From assembly GCA_030849805.1 (NCBI GenBank), contig JASANZ010001835.1:1-18493 (forward strand): a DNA stretch of 18,493 bases. Direction: 5' to 3'. This stretch comes from Sergeia podlipaevii (lineage: Eukaryota; Euglenozoa; Kinetoplastea; Trypanosomatida; Trypanosomatidae). Both the position numbers and the translations under genes were made by a program. The notes beneath the pieces are model-generated. The model ran no database searches. It had not been told where the DNA came from and saw nothing but the letters and a program-made list of their open reading frames with translations. This document shows, in pieces, positions 17,601 through 18,493 of the stretch. Each line of letters begins with the position of its first letter. The first letter of the stretch is position 1.

Positions 17601-18172
17601 GGTTGCATGAGGTCCCAGTCCACATGCTGCTGAGCGCAAGCCGCCATAAAGAGGGAGTCGCCATCGATAAAAAACATCTCTGCAGCACTCAGGTGAACGA
17701 ACATATCAAACTGACGAGGACGAGAGGTGGCATAGTGCAAGTCCACTGCGGCATGAGCGAGGGTGGCCTCAATAACCGCCATCGCCGCCGTGTCGTTGGT
17801 AAAAGTGGAAACAAACTTCCAAGCGAGACGGGCCTCTTCTTCGCTGACCAAGTCATCGATGATAGCAGCGGAAGGGCCAGACTTGTACTGAACAAGAGCA
17901 TTGCAGACCCTCACCAGCGCGTTGCGGACATGAATCTCCTTAAAGCCACTTCCGCTACCGTTTGCAGCACTCGTGGCCTCTCCAGGTGCCACCACAGCCG
18001 CGGTGGCCGTCGCACCAGCGGTGCTGGTGTCGTCGCTGGCGACGATCGTCATGACGCGGAAGAGCTGCTTGATCGGCTGGGCATCATCGATAGAAAGCGT
18101 AGCGTCAAAGTTATCGCCAGTGCCTAGGCAGACATTAAAAATCTTTGAGAGTTCTTTATAGTGAGTAGACAT
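11693..18172 (-). CDS. DDX60-like Ski2-family DExH RNA helicase with N-terminal PIN-like domain
   Basis: This is a 2159-residue ATP-dependent RNA helicase. The N-terminus holds a PIN-like segment (FFIDGDS around 167-173, then VVFFEN near 216) as in DDX60. A roughly 40-residue acidic, Asn/Gly/His-rich linker lies near 680-720. Helicase core: WQRELLDIVD, Walker A APTSAGKT (1063-1070), DEIH box (1170-1173), SAT (1199-1201), a DDX60-type spacer with LHPLSILTLDQLHRGFPPD (about 1280-1300), start of RecA2 near 1468, HHAG near 1616, and motif VI QMMGRAGRRG (1674-1683). A helical C-terminal region follows. An acidic insert sits in RecA2 near 1545. In Trypanosoma cruzi a kinetoplastid DDX60 has been seen on the 43S translation pre-initiation complex (known from the literature, recalled), so a role in mRNA loading or initiation is likely. 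The start ATG at 18172 is followed by MSTHYKELSK. The gene converges with the HprK-like gene across the strand switch. Confidence 0.93.
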   Translation of the reverse strand: MSTHYKELSKIFNVCLGTGDNFDATLSIDDAQPIKQLFRVMTIVASDDTSTAGATATAAVVAPGEATSAANGSGSGFKEIHVRNALVRVCNALVQYKSGPSAAIIDDLVSEEEARLAWKFVSTFTNDTAAMAVIEATLAHAAVDLHYATSRPRQFDMFVHLSAAEMFFIDGDSLFMAACAQQHVDWDLMQPLHVLRNVQALLHRMQSRGARFHVVFFENTKWFWEKAPQKLFIRENLRVALKLVAETNPETELVVEEFASFHSEEFAAYVAQYEPEFLLMSDGEQLGTPNALHRMFNNKSVDDDDVKDNDDAKATIQREASDELKRSYRSLVEDEAHGDSVSFYYRCFLTWATAKHIKVAFSTRIISRENAIVVFAVTVDSDRFARALAVSQGAVELATKLEHPVALPKLSAESIAVSEDEEIPLRERIVAGAVHAFLQSGEKSAMEKQLCEAFVMTVYCTPLIAADLRAQRGMVAPQVSDFLNAVALFAVQLLTHYGCDGGRGSELDLYDGHLLAMVAYHLRQHAASELLDEDGVDDVNMQWRQIAGNDAASITDSPLNALPEVSLLPAKAAIKYPHFTHGLVERLATSFSVAGHVANRPYPASFGNANALSGWDISTPFDNLNDVVDSYAEAEAQRNMTEKERKRFLAMEAAFVTDAAQQAESMGIRGFTSDRLAIVCSDDSDDDGDDRNRGGNNNNNAGKHHGGQHNKKVRSKEDIIREEANLREANRVVRDWSTQVESLLKSTELAAERASNKDRVESIGILAAALSRLRQANFSRSFDPGEVLKDDEPVPLKLAMWRLLVETSGMREAEFAFTLDDKTTAASSSSNKKPTLGRRNVSADNLMAFAMVSKLAQDSTAAAPANNWGKLERLRTVKKHMSVFDAISYLNWVYLSAIHLHFQVKLMCRVVKLHLDNWKAERERARLAQETPDIKVGIPLFLYCHHQVLSVARDYGLAISADELDIVRSALVHFEFPSSYYDKVDRAIALWQNKPLAALPPSMYPRSHIVSQTPEMMQLMNMGHLLERPVIPEKDYRVVFNPDGWQRELLDIVDARGSAVVCAPTSAGKTFISYYCMYNALKTSNTKVVVYVAPNRALINQAVADVCARYGSKKYALPGKNVYGVHGGADYHRYHDTCQVLVTLPEVLETLLLSPKYKEWVKRLDYVVLDEIHTMESSGNGDVWERVLALLPCPFVALSATLGETQQLCGWLNRVQSRLQVQQHQRKRDYVVHDIPSSGSIQRWNDIKKYIYLPPPGYRPQLKKLTAKYEQTYIQDLHPLSILTLDQLHRGFPPDISLVPSEVVQLHEKMSALFAETVLARWPHVAVVRAMQAQLAQLSPENFFKADNYITQRHAREYEAEVKNAFSYWVYLTTGDDAEGFDELEEEQISEFNQDMHDLCSSILCAFSQHLREDEAKLNDYATNAAKARLEQERRGEAVTGNSNSGEMNAFFPDSKQFIGANIISVLRELNTRDMGPTIVFSFESEDCDDLVKTVVEQLEHAETLYRQTEEFAQYKTSIERKAAAQEAARKQRESNLKQKKLNTTDDGDVERADRDMDNAEGGDEEHFAVPDVLPEFTFIGQGCTVDPYVVKNAIAECEKRGDDLAARAIRRGVGIHHAGVKGKLRRLMEILFRGRHCGVICATETLALGVHSPCRSVVLAGDHVLLNTTQFRQMMGRAGRRGLDYLGHLIFLSVSMKKITRLMTSSMTVIKGNVQIDPVSQLRLLQVYDYGTHRNTKNAEEWSNYATTLAERLFVNPLFFEGRASVESGNMEPFTIEFFQMLLGFFHKEGLHFSDRPSSLGSLLVDAMHVFRNAQVGTEGFAFISLLTRGVFNVAQFTGPFAYLNSGVYQEGVECPEAVAEVLAYIFSTNKMCGVPLEIHRSALSDPAVAALWEKKANMKQHRVVLAPLSACAPRSSSVLDNASALRVISAFYTFLASQLETAAADRLPYMPGNARKKNPIFGKRNADMPLSEKLRETAVPFAARDTFVAISGCGDSFINTEDLVSTLRNGLFCDRKLLPLLDLTDGCRHDGAQVLINACVADFVRCRAQIDSIRSNYRFTLLEDLNGLTQSESFAILNQVERLLSNIAGLVRKEDLEHLQVIEALFPEPGPKAYYAGVPHVLSFARRLNQLRTHIDKDLAADQFRLRKEEMARNRAK

Positions 18173-18493
18173 GCGTACGTGTGTATGTGTGTGTGTACGT
18201 ACACGTGTCGTGGAACTTTTTAAAGGGAGGAAAAATAAAGATTTTTTTTTTTTCGTACTCTTTTACTCTCAGTGGCGAGAGTGAAAAAAAATAAAAAGGA
18301 AAGGAGAAAACAAAATAACCTCTACCGACCTATACTATATATGGATAGGTAAATCACAATTTATACCTAGTTGCTGCTGATTATTATTTTTTCGCACGTG
18401 CGCACTCACACACACAAAAAAAAATAAATAATAATATTATAAACTGAATATCAGTAAGCGGGCGCTATAGCTAGAAAAACTGATTAAAAATAA
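18173..18493 (-). promoter_or_regulatory. 5' UTR and candidate spliced-leader acceptors of the DDX60-like gene
   Basis: Read on minus, a pyrimidine tract (complement of about 18283-18307) is followed by CACTGAG, placing an AG at 18269-18268, about 96 bases before the ATG. A second AG at 18217-18216 follows another T/C-rich stretch, about 44 bases before the ATG. A CA/TG repeat and a 12-base palindrome GTGTACGTACAC (18193-18204) lie between this AG and the ATG. Beyond 18310 the sequence is A+T-rich with no gene visible to the window edge. Confidence 0.45.

Noticed and set aside
1..18493. CRISPR array, bacterial operon or plasmid signals
   Set aside because: There are no spaced direct repeats of CRISPR type. 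Gene layout, tRNA structure and protein families are eukaryotic (trypanosomatid).

Overview
The window looks like nuclear DNA of a trypanosomatid (Kinetoplastea). The reading frames are long and intronless. They sit in two one-way clusters separated by long T-rich and microsatellite-rich intergenic DNA full of pyrimidine tracts, as expected for polycistronic transcription with spliced-leader trans-splicing. The protein families fit too: CRT-like transporters and a DDX60-type helicase whose kinetoplastid version is known from translation initiation complexes. The species cannot be named from the sequence alone.

Left, plus-strand cluster (1-8220): the last codons of one CRT-like transporter (to 209); a 2.2 kb intergenic stretch; a complete CRT-like drug/metabolite transporter (2381-4615) whose tail resembles that of the partial gene, so the two are probably tandem paralogues; a 1.9 kb intergenic stretch; and a 568-residue P-loop protein (6514-8220). 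That protein reads like a member of the HPr-kinase-related fold, possibly the bacterial 'HprK-related kinase B' type, which would be unexpected in a eukaryote.

Middle, convergent strand-switch region (8221-11692): the plus cluster ends facing the minus cluster. Between them lie three tRNA genes: tRNA-Lys(CTT) on plus, an almost identical tRNA-Lys(CTT) on minus carrying an extra ambiguous base, and tRNA-Ala(AGC) on plus. Between the two tRNA-Lys copies are a very G+C-rich island with G-quadruplex potential and about 1.6 kb of ordinary-composition DNA unlike its surroundings. The latter includes a 783-base stop-free frame on minus, rich in N-glycosylation sequons, whose origin I cannot identify. 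Convergent regions with tRNA genes are typical Pol II termination zones in these organisms.

Right, minus-strand cluster (11693-18172): one very large gene for a 2159-residue DDX60/Ski2-like DExH helicase with an N-terminal PIN-like domain. Its start and upstream processing signals are inside the window.

The genes do not form one pathway. They are housekeeping or unknown-function genes on either side of a transcription-unit boundary. The points most worth a second look are the HprK-like protein and the 2.2 kb of foreign-looking DNA enclosed by the inverted tRNA-Lys pair.
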